Source: Butyrivibrio sp. MB2005 (GTDB taxonomy: Bacteria > Bacillota > Clostridia > Lachnospirales > Lachnospiraceae). Taken from it: 64,000 bases of DNA. The notes under the pieces are model-generated. The model was given only the letters and a program-made list of their open reading frames with translations, was not told the DNA's origin and ran no database searches. The stretch covers positions 93,183-157,182 of the forward strand of contig NZ_KE384159.1 in assembly GCF_000424285.1 (NCBI RefSeq). The letters are read 5' to 3'. Positions 40,401 to 47,855 of this stretch are shown in pieces (the first letter of the stretch is position 1; each line of letters starts with the position of its first letter). Position numbers and translations under genes: made by a program.

Positions 40401-40434
40401 GTGGTCAGGCGCATTTATTACTAAATGCTCCCAC
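40401..40434 (-). promoter_or_regulatory. Leader hairpin of rplK-rplA
   Basis: GTGG (40401-40404) pairs with CCAC (40431-40434) around an inner GCATTTA/TAAATGC stem, just before the rplK ribosome binding site. An extended -10 TGGTATAAT occurs upstream on the minus strand near 40500. Possibly an L1-type autoregulatory leader; this is inference. Confidence 0.45.
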
Positions 40435-40516
40435 TCCAGTTCCCATGAATTGAAACATCTTAATTCCAACTCATACTACATATATAAAGTGCATAGCACA
40501 TTATACCAATACTACA

Positions 40517-41155
40517 TCAAACCTTTCTGATCTCAGAAAAGCTGATCTCAACAGGTGTCTCTCTCTCAAACAGATTAACATTGATAGTAGCACTCTGCTT
40601 GCCGAAATCCATACGCTGAACGATACCAACAGTACCATTCCATACACCTGCAACAACCTCGATCTCGTCACCAACACCAAAGTCGATAGACATATTCTCG
40701 GTTTTGATTCCAAGCGGTTTAATCTCCGCATCTGATAACGGAACGGGTTTGCTTCCCGGTCCTACGAATCCGGTAACACCTCTGGTATTACGAACAACAT
40801 ACCATGTCTCATCGTTCATATCCATGTTCACAAGAACATATCCGGGGAACATCTTACGTGAAACATTCTTACGTGTGCCGTTCTTCATCTCTACGACATC
40901 CTGAACAGGCACGCGAACTTCAAATATCTGATTCTGAAGGTGTCTGTTCTCGATAGTCTTCTCGAGATTAGCCTTAACCTTCATCTCATAACCTGAATAA
41001 GTATGTACAACATACCAATGTGCATTTGAATTTACAACCTGCTCTCCGGAAGCCTCAGTGCTATCAGCTACCTCAGCCGGAGTAGCGGCATTCTCAGCAT
41101 CTGCTGCAGCAGCAGTCAGATCGAGTTCATTCTCATTCTGCATCTCTTCAGCCAT
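40517..41155 (-). CDS. nusG: Transcription termination/antitermination factor NusG
   Basis: 212 residues. The NGN domain starts HWYVVHTYSGYEMKVKANL and holds FPGYVLVNMDM; the C-terminal KOW domain has VGDEIEVVAGVWNGTVGIV. About 45 residues of acidic, alanine-rich sequence precede the NGN domain, an extension most NusG proteins lack. Start at 41155 (MAEEMQNE) has AGGAG 4 nt upstream. It follows secE directly. Confidence 0.95.
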   Translation of the reverse strand: MAEEMQNENELDLTAAAADAENAATPAEVADSTEASGEQVVNSNAHWYVVHTYSGYEMKVKANLEKTIENRHLQNQIFEVRVPVQDVVEMKNGTRKNVSRKMFPGYVLVNMDMNDETWYVVRNTRGVTGFVGPGSKPVPLSDAEIKPLGIKTENMSIDFGVGDEIEVVAGVWNGTVGIVQRMDFGKQSATINVNLFERETPVEISFSEIRKV

Positions 41156-41169
41156 AATACTCCTTTTTA

Positions 41170-41376
41170 TCAAATACTGGTAATAAGGTTAACAAGATAT
41201 CCAAAACCATAGTCAAAAACAGCAATCAAAGCGCCTACGATCAGTGAAATAACAACAACTGATGTAGTCTGCTTGATAATATCATCTCTGCTGGGCCACA
41301 TGATTTTATTAAACTCAGCTTTTACCCCATTTATAAAAGAAGATAATCCGCTTTTCTGTGCTTTATTCTCGCTCAT
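41170..41376 (-). CDS. secE: Preprotein translocase subunit SecE
   Basis: 68 residues: a short amphipathic helix with FINGVKAEFNKIMWPSRDDI and one membrane segment (about 38-62). Matches the minimal bacterial SecE. It lies between rpmG and nusG as usual. Confidence 0.93.
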   Translation of the reverse strand: MSENKAQKSGLSSFINGVKAEFNKIMWPSRDDIIKQTTSVVVISLIVGALIAVFDYGFGYLVNLITSI

Positions 41377-41458
41377 AACAATAAACTCCCTTCACCCATA
41401 GGATGAATACAACTTTGTTTATAATGCTTCAACAAATAAAGTGCAATAACAAATAGCA

Positions 41459-41608
41459 TTACTTTGTTTCTTTATGAGTTGTGTGCTTCTTGCAGAAAGG
41501 ACAGTACTTCTTGATCTCCATTCTGTCAGGATGTGTCTTCTTATCCTTTGTTGTATCATAGTTACGGTTTTTGCACTCAGTGCAGGCAAGTGTGATTCTT
41601 GTACGCAT
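41459..41608 (-). CDS. rpmG: 50S ribosomal protein L33
   Basis: 49 residues read directly from the sequence: [20 protein letters not shown] ending in HTTHKETK. Two CXXC pairs (C9/C12 and C36/C39) make it the zinc-binding form. GGAGG lies 9 nt before the ATG. It starts the rpmG-secE-nusG unit. Confidence 0.96.
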   Translation of the reverse strand: MRTRITLACTECKNRNYDTTKDKKTHPDRMEIKKYCPFCKKHTTHKETK

Positions 41609-41696
41609 TTGTTCATTCCTCCGTGCGTTTTCTATACTTTAAATACAGTCTTATTTTTTGGCATAAAAAAAAGACCTAAATTTCTGTCGCCTACAT

Positions 41697-41725
41697 AATA
41701 TAGCATGGTAAATGCAAATCGTCAA
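41697..41725 (-). promoter_or_regulatory. Promoter of rpmG-secE-nusG
   Basis: Minus strand -35 TTGACG (41720-41725), 17-bp spacer, -10 TATATT (41697-41702). Confidence 0.82.
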
Positions 41726-41902
41726 TCAAAATTTTTCCCGGAGGCATCTTTTTATGTTTTTTTCATATTTTTTTAATTGACTCGCTTGCTTAGCGAATGC
41801 TAATGTAATAGTAAGAAAACATGTCTTTGTATGCCCACATGCAGGTTGCCAATGGATTGGCAGAAGTTATCGCATGACATCAAGGAAGAAAGGAGGGGCA
41901 TC

Positions 41903-43195
41903 ATGGCAGGCATCGGTATTAATGAAGCATATAATAATTTCGCAAGCACATATGTCGCTAAAGAGAACGCGAATGTAGACAAGCACAAAAAGAGCGATCT
42001 TCAGAATGTCTACAAGTCTATCGCCAGGATCAATAAAGAATCCCCTCTTCATGTTTTAAAACAGGACGATAATGCTCAGGCTGAGGCCGTGGGTATTAAA
42101 GAGCATGCCCGGGCTCTTCGAAGTCAGCTTCAGGATATAGGAAGCGAAGAAGAATCCGCTCTGAGCAAGCGCTCTGCCGTATCTTCCGACAGCGATAAGG
42201 TGTCCGTCGAATATGTCGGCAGCGGTCAGGAGAATTCCACAGAATTCACCATCGCAGTTGATCAGCTGGCCACAAATCAGATAAATGCAGGTCATTTCCT
42301 ACCTGACGAAGAGGTTGCTCTTCCAAAAGGAAATTACGCATTCAATGCTAATGTAAACGGACACGAATACGAATTCCAGTATAGCATACATGAAGGCGAT
42401 ACAAACAAAGATATTCAATCCAAGCTGACAAGACTTATAAATAAGGCAGGCATAGGACTTGTGGCAGGTCTTCAGGAGGATTCACAAAATCAATCTACTA
42501 TTATAATTGGTTCAAATGATACAGGATTGAAAACAGGATATACGCTCAGGTTCGAAATAAGCGAGTCGTCCTCCAGTGAAAAGGGGCTGAATGTCGCATA
42601 CTTTGGATTAAACCTGGTTGCACAGGAGCCTGTGAACGCTCACTTCTATTTAAATGGTAATGAGCATTACTCCTCTTCCAACAGATTCACGGTAGGAAAC
42701 CAGTTCGATATCACATTAAAACAGGCAACAGAGCCCGGTGTTCCGGTTTCTATCGGTGTTAAAAACGAAAATGATGCACTAATCGAGAACGTAAGAGGTC
42801 TCGTTAATGGATACAACGGATTCATCGACAGCGTAAGCGGTGTTCAAAACTCAGATTTTAAGAGTTCAAAGCTTGTTGGCGAGACGGTATCCATAGCCCA
42901 GCACCATCTGCAAAATACAGAGCCTTATGGTATAACCATAAATGCCGAGGGCCGCATCGATTATGACGCACAAAAGCTCAGGGATGCAGCTAACGCAGGA
43001 AAAACAAAAGAGGCCATAGAACCTCTTAAGGAATTCACCAAGGCACTGGTAGCAAAAACCGAGGAAATATCCATCGATCCCATGAAATATGTGGAGAGGC
43101 CGGTATTTAATTACAAGGATCCGCACGGTAGCGATAATCCTTCACCTTACATCACCAGCGAATACAGTGGCATGATGTTCAACAACTATTGTTGA
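41903..43195 (+). CDS. FliD-like (flagellar cap family) protein
   Basis: 430 residues from MAGIGINEAYNNFAS; AGGAGG lies 6 nt upstream. The N-terminal part contains FTIAVDQLATNQ, like the FliD N-terminal domain. The C-terminal part has NVRGLVNGYNGFIDSV and later ITINAEGRIDYDAQKLRDA, matching FliD C-terminal helices. It is shorter than the usual hook-associated protein 2 and stands alone with no flagellar genes nearby. The tail GMMFNNYC ends in a cysteine. It may be an extra cap or adhesin-like relative; function is inferred from weak motifs. Confidence 0.6.
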   Translation: MAGIGINEAYNNFASTYVAKENANVDKHKKSDLQNVYKSIARINKESPLHVLKQDDNAQAEAVGIKEHARALRSQLQDIGSEEESALSKRSAVSSDSDKVSVEYVGSGQENSTEFTIAVDQLATNQINAGHFLPDEEVALPKGNYAFNANVNGHEYEFQYSIHEGDTNKDIQSKLTRLINKAGIGLVAGLQEDSQNQSTIIIGSNDTGLKTGYTLRFEISESSSSEKGLNVAYFGLNLVAQEPVNAHFYLNGNEHYSSSNRFTVGNQFDITLKQATEPGVPVSIGVKNENDALIENVRGLVNGYNGFIDSVSGVQNSDFKSSKLVGETVSIAQHHLQNTEPYGITINAEGRIDYDAQKLRDAANAGKTKEAIEPLKEFTKALVAKTEEISIDPMKYVERPVFNYKDPHGSDNPSPYITSEYSGMMFNNYC

Positions 43196-43215
43196 AGCTT
43201 TTCATAAACTCAAAT

Positions 43216-43273
43216 AAAAAAACCATTCTGCTCTCGTTTCGCTTTGCGAACAATCGATCAGAATGGTTTTTTT
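43216..43273. terminator. Bidirectional terminator with conserved large loop (copy 2 of the hairpin family)
   Basis: Perfect 15-bp inverted repeat: seven A plus CCATTCTG (43216-43230) with CAGAATGG plus seven T (43259-43273). The 28-nt loop begins CTCTCG and ends AATCGAT and itself folds (TTCGC-TTT-GCGAA). It lies between the convergent FliD-like gene and glf. Confidence 0.88.
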
Positions 43274-43304
43274 ATTTTATTATGAATTCAACATGCAATC
43301 ACTG

Positions 43305-43347
43305 CTCTCGTTGCGCTTGGCGCATAATCGATCAGAATGGATTTTTT
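43305..43347. repeat. Third copy of the conserved-loop hairpin
   Basis: Core CTCTCGTTGCGC to GCATAATCGAT (43305-43332) with inner stem TGCGC-TTG-GCGCA, followed by CAGAATGG and a T-tract (43333-43347). The left outer arm has decayed (only CTG remains). It may add to termination for the FliD-like gene. Confidence 0.7.
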
Positions 43348-43350
43348 GTT

Positions 43351-44622
43351 TTATCTTACGCCGTCCACCATTTCAAGAGCTGCAGCAATTACCTGGTCCA
43401 TGTTGTAGTACTTGTACTGGCCAAGGCGTCCTCCGAAAAGAACATCGCCGTAACCATCGGCAAGCTTCTTATACTCCTCAAACAGGGAGTTGTTTTTTTC
43501 ATCATTCATAGGATAGTAGGGCTCATCACCCATCTTCCAGTCTGCAGGATATTCCTTAGTGATAATTGTGCCTTTTCCTGAACCAAATTCAAAGTGCTTG
43601 TGCTCAATGATTCTGGTATAAGGAATATCGCGCTCCGTGTAGTTCACAACGGCATTACCCTGATAATTATCGACTTCGGGCATATCCTCTGTCTCAAAAC
43701 GAAGTGACCTGTATTCCAGGTTTCCAAGCTTGTAGTTAAAGAACTCATCGATCATACCGGTGAAAAGAACCTTATCAAAGCTGTCTCCCGATACTGACTC
43801 AAAAGGCTTTGCAGGTACTCCGTCTTCCATCTTTATGAAATCAGCAAAATTGCACTCTGTTTTCACGGTAATGCTTCCTGAAATTCCCTGCTCTTTTTCA
43901 TTATCATTAGCATCAAGTAAAAGAAGCTTCTTAATTATAGCTGTGTAACCGCCTATAGGAATTCCCTGATATCTGTCATTGAAATAATTGTTATCATAGA
44001 CAAAACGGAATGGAAGTCTTCTTATAATAAATGCAGGAAGCTCTTTGCAATCACGTCCCCACTGCTTCTCAGTGTAGCCCTTTACCAGCTTTTCAAAAAC
44101 ATCACGGCCGGCGAGAGAAAGTCCCTGCTCCTCAAGATTAGCTGCTTCAAAGCCATCGCGAATGTCCTGTTCGCTGGCCTTTGCAACCTCGAGGAATTCT
44201 GCTGCCTCCTCGTCTCCCTTTTCAGCGCGCTCTTTGAGGATTCGCTTAACCTCAGCTTTTGCCTGCTTATCAATGATATCGCGGGCCTCCTCAGGTGTAC
44301 GGATATTCCACATCTTGCTGAATGTGTTCATATTAAAAGGAAGATTGTAAAGTTCATCGTGATAAACAGCTACAGGAGAATTGATATACTGGTTAAACTC
44401 CGTAAAGCGGTTTATGTACTCCCATACCTTTTTATCGGATGTGTGAAAAATGTGAGCTCCGTAAATATGGACATTTATTCCCATCCTGTTCTCTGTATAG
44501 ATATTTCCGCCGATATGATTTCTTCTGTCGATCACAAGAACATTTTTGCCCTGGCGCGCCATCTCATGTGCGAAAACACTGCCAAAAAGTCCTGCTCCTA
44601 CTACCAAATAATCGTATTTCAT
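43351..44622 (-). CDS. glf: UDP-galactopyranose mutase
   Basis: 423 residues. FAD enzyme converting UDP-galactopyranose to UDP-galactofuranose for surface glycans. The dinucleotide fold YLVVGAGLFGSVFAHE, RNHIGGNIYTE, HIYGAHIFHT and the C-terminal GRLGQYKYYNMDQVI block are all typical. Start at 44622 has GGAGGG 4 nt upstream; the open frame further up reads hydrophobic noise through the promoter. It implies that a galactofuranose-containing polymer is made, which fits the surface-glycan genes to the right. Confidence 0.96.
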   Translation of the reverse strand: MKYDYLVVGAGLFGSVFAHEMARQGKNVLVIDRRNHIGGNIYTENRMGINVHIYGAHIFHTSDKKVWEYINRFTEFNQYINSPVAVYHDELYNLPFNMNTFSKMWNIRTPEEARDIIDKQAKAEVKRILKERAEKGDEEAAEFLEVAKASEQDIRDGFEAANLEEQGLSLAGRDVFEKLVKGYTEKQWGRDCKELPAFIIRRLPFRFVYDNNYFNDRYQGIPIGGYTAIIKKLLLLDANDNEKEQGISGSITVKTECNFADFIKMEDGVPAKPFESVSGDSFDKVLFTGMIDEFFNYKLGNLEYRSLRFETEDMPEVDNYQGNAVVNYTERDIPYTRIIEHKHFEFGSGKGTIITKEYPADWKMGDEPYYPMNDEKNNSLFEEYKKLADGYGDVLFGGRLGQYKYYNMDQVIAAALEMVDGVR

Positions 44623-44679
44623 ATTTCCCTCCGAAAAATTACATATGGTTATTGTAACAACGCAGAAGTAAAGATGCAA

Positions 44680-44706
44680 ATTATACAAAAACACCCATAT
44701 CTTCAA
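44680..44706 (-). promoter_or_regulatory. Candidate promoter of glf
   Basis: Minus strand -35 TTGAAG (44701-44706) and -10 TATAAT (44680-44685) with a short 15-bp spacer, about 58 bp before the ATG. Confidence 0.5.
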
Positions 44707-44733
44707 TATAGAAAGGTATCACACCCGCAAAGT

Positions 44734-44760
44734 AAAAAAGACCCACGGGATAATCCCGTG
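44734..44760 (-). terminator. Terminator of the small HTH gene
   Basis: CACGGGA/TCCCGTG stem (44744-44760) followed by GGUC and six U on the minus strand. It lies 22 bp after the stop codon of the gene at 44782-45114. Confidence 0.88.
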
Positions 44761-44781
44761 AGCCTGTCTAACTTTACTTAA

Positions 44782-45114
44782 TTATGCCTGATACTTATCA
44801 AGAGCTGTAAGGTCCCCCATATAATCAAGGACCTTCTTACGTCCAACCTTGTTAAGCTTAACATACTGCTGCATAACTCTGTTCTCTACAATCTTATTGC
44901 CAAGATCTGTGCCCTTCTCAAGAGTACTGAAGTCAACCGGGTTAAGATTAAGCTTATCGCACATACGAATAACTGTACCATAGGCCATTCCTTCTATTCC
45001 TCTATCCAGTGCTGTTACAAGGGTACTATATGGAATCGACATGTCAATCGCAAACTGCCTTACGCTCTTGTACTGTGCCAATATTTCTCTTTTAAGAATT
45101 TCAGCCTTTGTCAT
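44782..45114 (-). CDS. Small helix-turn-helix DNA-binding protein
   Basis: 110 residues from MTKAEILKREILAQYKS, with an XRE-like HTH (SVRQFAIDMSIPYSTLVTALDRG, about 15-37) and a C-terminal LNKVGRKKVLDYMGDL helix. AGGAGG lies 8 nt before the chosen ATG. It is monocistronic, with a terminator behind it and strong operator-like repeats in front, suggesting autorepression. Targets are unknown. Similar small regulators also occur as phage repressors, but no phage genes are here. Confidence 0.75.
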   Translation of the reverse strand: MTKAEILKREILAQYKSVRQFAIDMSIPYSTLVTALDRGIEGMAYGTVIRMCDKLNLNPVDFSTLEKGTDLGNKIVENRVMQQYVKLNKVGRKKVLDYMGDLTALDKYQA

Positions 45115-45156
45115 CTGCATTACCTCCTTTATTCTGTTTTTCAATTCGCTGCAAAT

Positions 45157-45211
45157 GTTTTTTCGTCTCTTTGTAGCAGTTACAAATATATCATATGTAC
45201 GTTTTTTCGTC
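45157..45211 (-). promoter_or_regulatory. Promoter/operator of the small HTH gene
   Basis: Two direct copies of GACGAAAAAAC on the minus strand (45157-45167 and 45201-45211) flank a palindrome TTTGTA-ACTGC-TACAAA (45170-45186). A -35 GTGACG inside the upstream copy and a -10 TATATT 17 bp away place the start within the palindrome. The layout fits autoregulation. Confidence 0.5.
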
Positions 45212-45280
45212 ACTTATTTTTTTCTTAAATTTTATAATAAAATTAAATAAATTTATCTTCGGTTTTTGGGCAAATTAACG

Positions 45281-45312
45281 AAAAAGGCACAGATAACGTA
45301 TTTATCTGTGCC
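45281..45312 (-). terminator. Strong terminator downstream of the GT2 gene
   Basis: GGCACAGATA/TATCTGTGCC 10-bp stem (45286-45312) followed by UUUUUCG on the minus strand. It lies about 210 bp after the glycosyltransferase stop. The interval 45313-45520 is very AT-rich with no gene I can support. Confidence 0.88.
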
Positions 45313-45520
45313 TCGCAAAATATCATTTTCTTTTTTACGTATTAGTTTTTCCTTAAATACGACAACATACTGAAAATTATTTTTACAAATGTTCGTAAAT
45401 TTCAAAAACTTTATCGAAATTACAAACAAATTTTTCAAATTGTACAAAAATTATTTTGCTTTTTCGTGTGATATTTTTGTATCGTTTCCGCCGTGTGTCT
45501 ATGCGCAATTCCGGTAAACG

Positions 45521-47182
45521 TTATATTATCTTACCGTTTCCATTTAAGTATGCAGACAATTTTTTCAATAGTCTTTCAGGATCGGAAGCGCCTGCAACAA
45601 CATCGCCTGCAAGGATGTAATCAAAGCTCTTTGCAGGCCATGGGAAAGTGACAAGTTCCGGGTCGCCGGATATTATATCGTCAGCCATGTACTTGGAAAG
45701 CCCTGCAAAGACATCCGCATTTGTTATACCTGCAGTGAAACTTCCGGGTATGAGATATTTTATGAAAGACAAGGTTGTTCCCATTCCGGCACTAAGGTCA
45801 AGAATTCTGATCACGCGGTTGTAGAGTTTTAGGTCAGATGCCCTTTCGGCGGTACTATCAGCATCAAGGGAATCTGCTGCTTGGTTAACGTCCGCACCGG
45901 AATTTGAGATACCTGCAACAGACGCCTCTCCATCCGCAGAAATAGCACTCATAAGGGCAGATATTTTATCTTCCTCAGGAAGAGTGTAGTTCCAGATATC
46001 AAAGCCCCACTTCTCACCAAACTTGTCACGGGATTTTTCCATTGCATCATTATGACCTGCAAAACCGCTTCCACCATGGTGATAAATGAACGCATTGTGG
46101 CAAAGCACCTGCCTCCAGCCTGCAAGGCACAGCCTTATTCCAAGATCATCATCCTCGAAATAGCCGGGAGTGAAACGCTCATCAAAAATGCCGGGAAAGT
46201 TTTGGGGGCCTGACTGAATTATTACATCAGATAATGCGTCCCGTTTAAGCAAAAGTGCAAAGCCTGTAAGTCTCGTCCTGACTTCATAAGGATTCCACAT
46301 AGGAACGTTGTGATCTTTTGCATAGCTCTTGGACGCTTCAATTGCTGAATCAAGGCTTATGGTCCTCCACCAGCGGTGCTCTTTTTCAGGCTCCGGCGCC
46401 TCTGTCTGGCTCTTTATCAGATTAGCGGGCAGATCCGTGAGAGGCCTTGCATCGTTCATAGGCGCCATCTTTATATACGGTTCAAGGGATTCCTGCGATA
46501 CCTCCTGGGACGGCGCACAGTTTGTAACCGCACCGGATGAACCATTTCTCTTATCTGCATAGAGTCCCATTTTCAGCCAGAAAAGAGCATTTGGCATAAG
46601 AACAGCATCATTATTCAGGAAAAATACATCGTTATCAGCTTTTGCATGGGCTAATCCGATGTTACACCCTGCAGGAAATCCCGCGTTTTCAGAGTTCTCG
46701 ATTAAAACAAAATCATCATGCTCTTTTGCCTGACTTCTGAGATACTCTTTAAGCTCATCATCGGAGGATGCGTTGTCCACGACGATAATTTCATAACTTC
46801 CCTCTTTTACATATCTGCGGATAGCCCTGATGCATTCCCTAATAAGTTCAAAATCGTTGTAAGAAACAATCACTATGGAAGTGCCGCGAACCCTTGCTCT
46901 ATCAGAGATGTCTGCCATAGCATCACAGATAACTTTTTCATCTTCAGGCTCATCGCAGTAATGAAGAGCATTTTCAAAACATAAAAATGCCTGATCTGCA
47001 TTGCGATACCTGTAATACAGACCAAGCATAAAAAACAATTCATAATTATCATAGTGAGCGCGGAGTCCCTCAATAAGCACAGCATACTCGTCTATGCTGC
47101 TGCCCGCCTGCTCAAATTCCCCTGCTCGCAGAATAAAAGATTCCGCAGATTCTCTAAGTATTTTCTCTTCATGTGCTTTCAT
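45521..47182 (-). CDS. GT2 glycosyltransferase with truncated methyltransferase-like C-terminus
   Basis: 553 residues. The first 100 are helical and TPR-like. A GT2 domain follows with TSIVIVSYNDFELIRECI, VVDNASSDDE, NAGFPAGCNIG and the metal-binding FFLNNDAVL; GYFEDDDLGIRL is the acceptor/catalytic region. The last 90 residues resemble a class I methyltransferase fold (ILDLSAGMG, later FDYILAGDVV and LSAYLNGNGKII) but stop at the strand after the LxxGG turn, so this domain is incomplete. ATG at 47182 is preceded by GGGGG. Likely acts in surface-glycan assembly together with the regulator gene just upstream. Confidence 0.82.
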   Translation of the reverse strand: MKAHEEKILRESAESFILRAGEFEQAGSSIDEYAVLIEGLRAHYDNYELFFMLGLYYRYRNADQAFLCFENALHYCDEPEDEKVICDAMADISDRARVRGTSIVIVSYNDFELIRECIRAIRRYVKEGSYEIIVVDNASSDDELKEYLRSQAKEHDDFVLIENSENAGFPAGCNIGLAHAKADNDVFFLNNDAVLMPNALFWLKMGLYADKRNGSSGAVTNCAPSQEVSQESLEPYIKMAPMNDARPLTDLPANLIKSQTEAPEPEKEHRWWRTISLDSAIEASKSYAKDHNVPMWNPYEVRTRLTGFALLLKRDALSDVIIQSGPQNFPGIFDERFTPGYFEDDDLGIRLCLAGWRQVLCHNAFIYHHGGSGFAGHNDAMEKSRDKFGEKWGFDIWNYTLPEEDKISALMSAISADGEASVAGISNSGADVNQAADSLDADSTAERASDLKLYNRVIRILDLSAGMGTTLSFIKYLIPGSFTAGITNADVFAGLSKYMADDIISGDPELVTFPWPAKSFDYILAGDVVAGASDPERLLKKLSAYLNGNGKII

Positions 47183-47210
47183 ATTGTCCCCCAAAAAACA
47201 GTTTAGAGTA

Positions 47211-47759
47211 TCATCTATCTATCCTTATCCAGAAATCATCCTCTGCCATGCGGCCATCTGTCTTCTCAATGATCATAAGCGGGTCATAAAAAGGAATATC
47301 CAGCTCTCTTAGCATAAGCTTCATTTTATCTCGTTCCTCCGGAAAACATCTGGACCTCAAGAACTCCTCATAATCCGCAAAAGTAGGATTATCATTTCGG
47401 CCAAAAGCTCTAAAAACAAGATTATCTGTATAGTTCTTAATTCGAACGCGCTGATTGATGGTGTCCACATCAATAATCGTGCACACTGTATTCATATAGT
47501 AATACCAAAGTCTCATAGGAAACTTCTTCTCAGGAAGCGATAGTTCATCGGCAATGTCAGGATGCCTTAGAACAATCTGTGCCAAAAGTGTTATGGGACC
47601 TGTTATCTCCTTATCAGACATCTCCCAGCGCTCAACCGTAGGCTTTGATACATTGCAAAAAAAGGCAAACTCTTTCTGAGTCATCTTAAGTTTTGCCCTA
47701 AGTGCCTTGATATCATCTGACTTTATAAAATTTGGTGTAATAAAAGTATTATCCTTCAT
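47211..47759 (-). CDS. XRE-type HTH regulator
   Basis: 182 residues. The N-terminal HTH reads KMTQKEFAFFCNVSKPTVERWE (about 25-46); the rest is a domain I do not recognise. There is no Shine-Dalgarno sequence before the ATG, which lies only 7 nt after a -10-like TTTAAT, so the mRNA may be leaderless. A 19-bp perfect inverted repeat overlaps the promoter. It precedes the GT2 gene by 28 bp and probably shares its transcript. Confidence 0.78.
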   Translation of the reverse strand: MKDNTFITPNFIKSDDIKALRAKLKMTQKEFAFFCNVSKPTVERWEMSDKEITGPITLLAQIVLRHPDIADELSLPEKKFPMRLWYYYMNTVCTIIDVDTINQRVRIKNYTDNLVFRAFGRNDNPTFADYEEFLRSRCFPEERDKMKLMLRELDIPFYDPLMIIEKTDGRMAEDDFWIRIDR

Positions 47760-47768
47760 GCAATAATT

Positions 47769-47822
47769 AAACCATCAAAATAATGGTTTGTAAATAGATT
47801 TTTACCATTATTTTGATGGTTT
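47769..47822 (-). promoter_or_regulatory. Operator/promoter with 19-bp perfect inverted repeat
   Basis: AAACCATCAAAATAATGGT (47769-47787) is perfectly inverted at 47804-47822, spacer 16 bp. Each arm also contains the half-palindrome CCAT-N7-ATGG. On the minus strand a -35 TTTACA and -10 TTTAAT, 17 bp apart, are interleaved with the arms. It looks like a two-site operator for the adjacent XRE protein. Confidence 0.65.
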
Positions 47823-47855
47823 TATATTTTTTGGGGTTACTTCCAAATTTTCCGG

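Noticed and set aside
43216-43347. Tandem hairpins considered as a CRISPR fragment
   Set aside because: Only two units, different arms, no regular spacers and no cas genes; they are terminators of a dispersed hairpin family.
45253-45447. Short AT-rich open frame on the minus strand upstream of the small HTH gene
   Set aside because: It lies across a strong terminator, has no ribosome binding site and consists of Lys/Phe/Ile low-complexity sequence.
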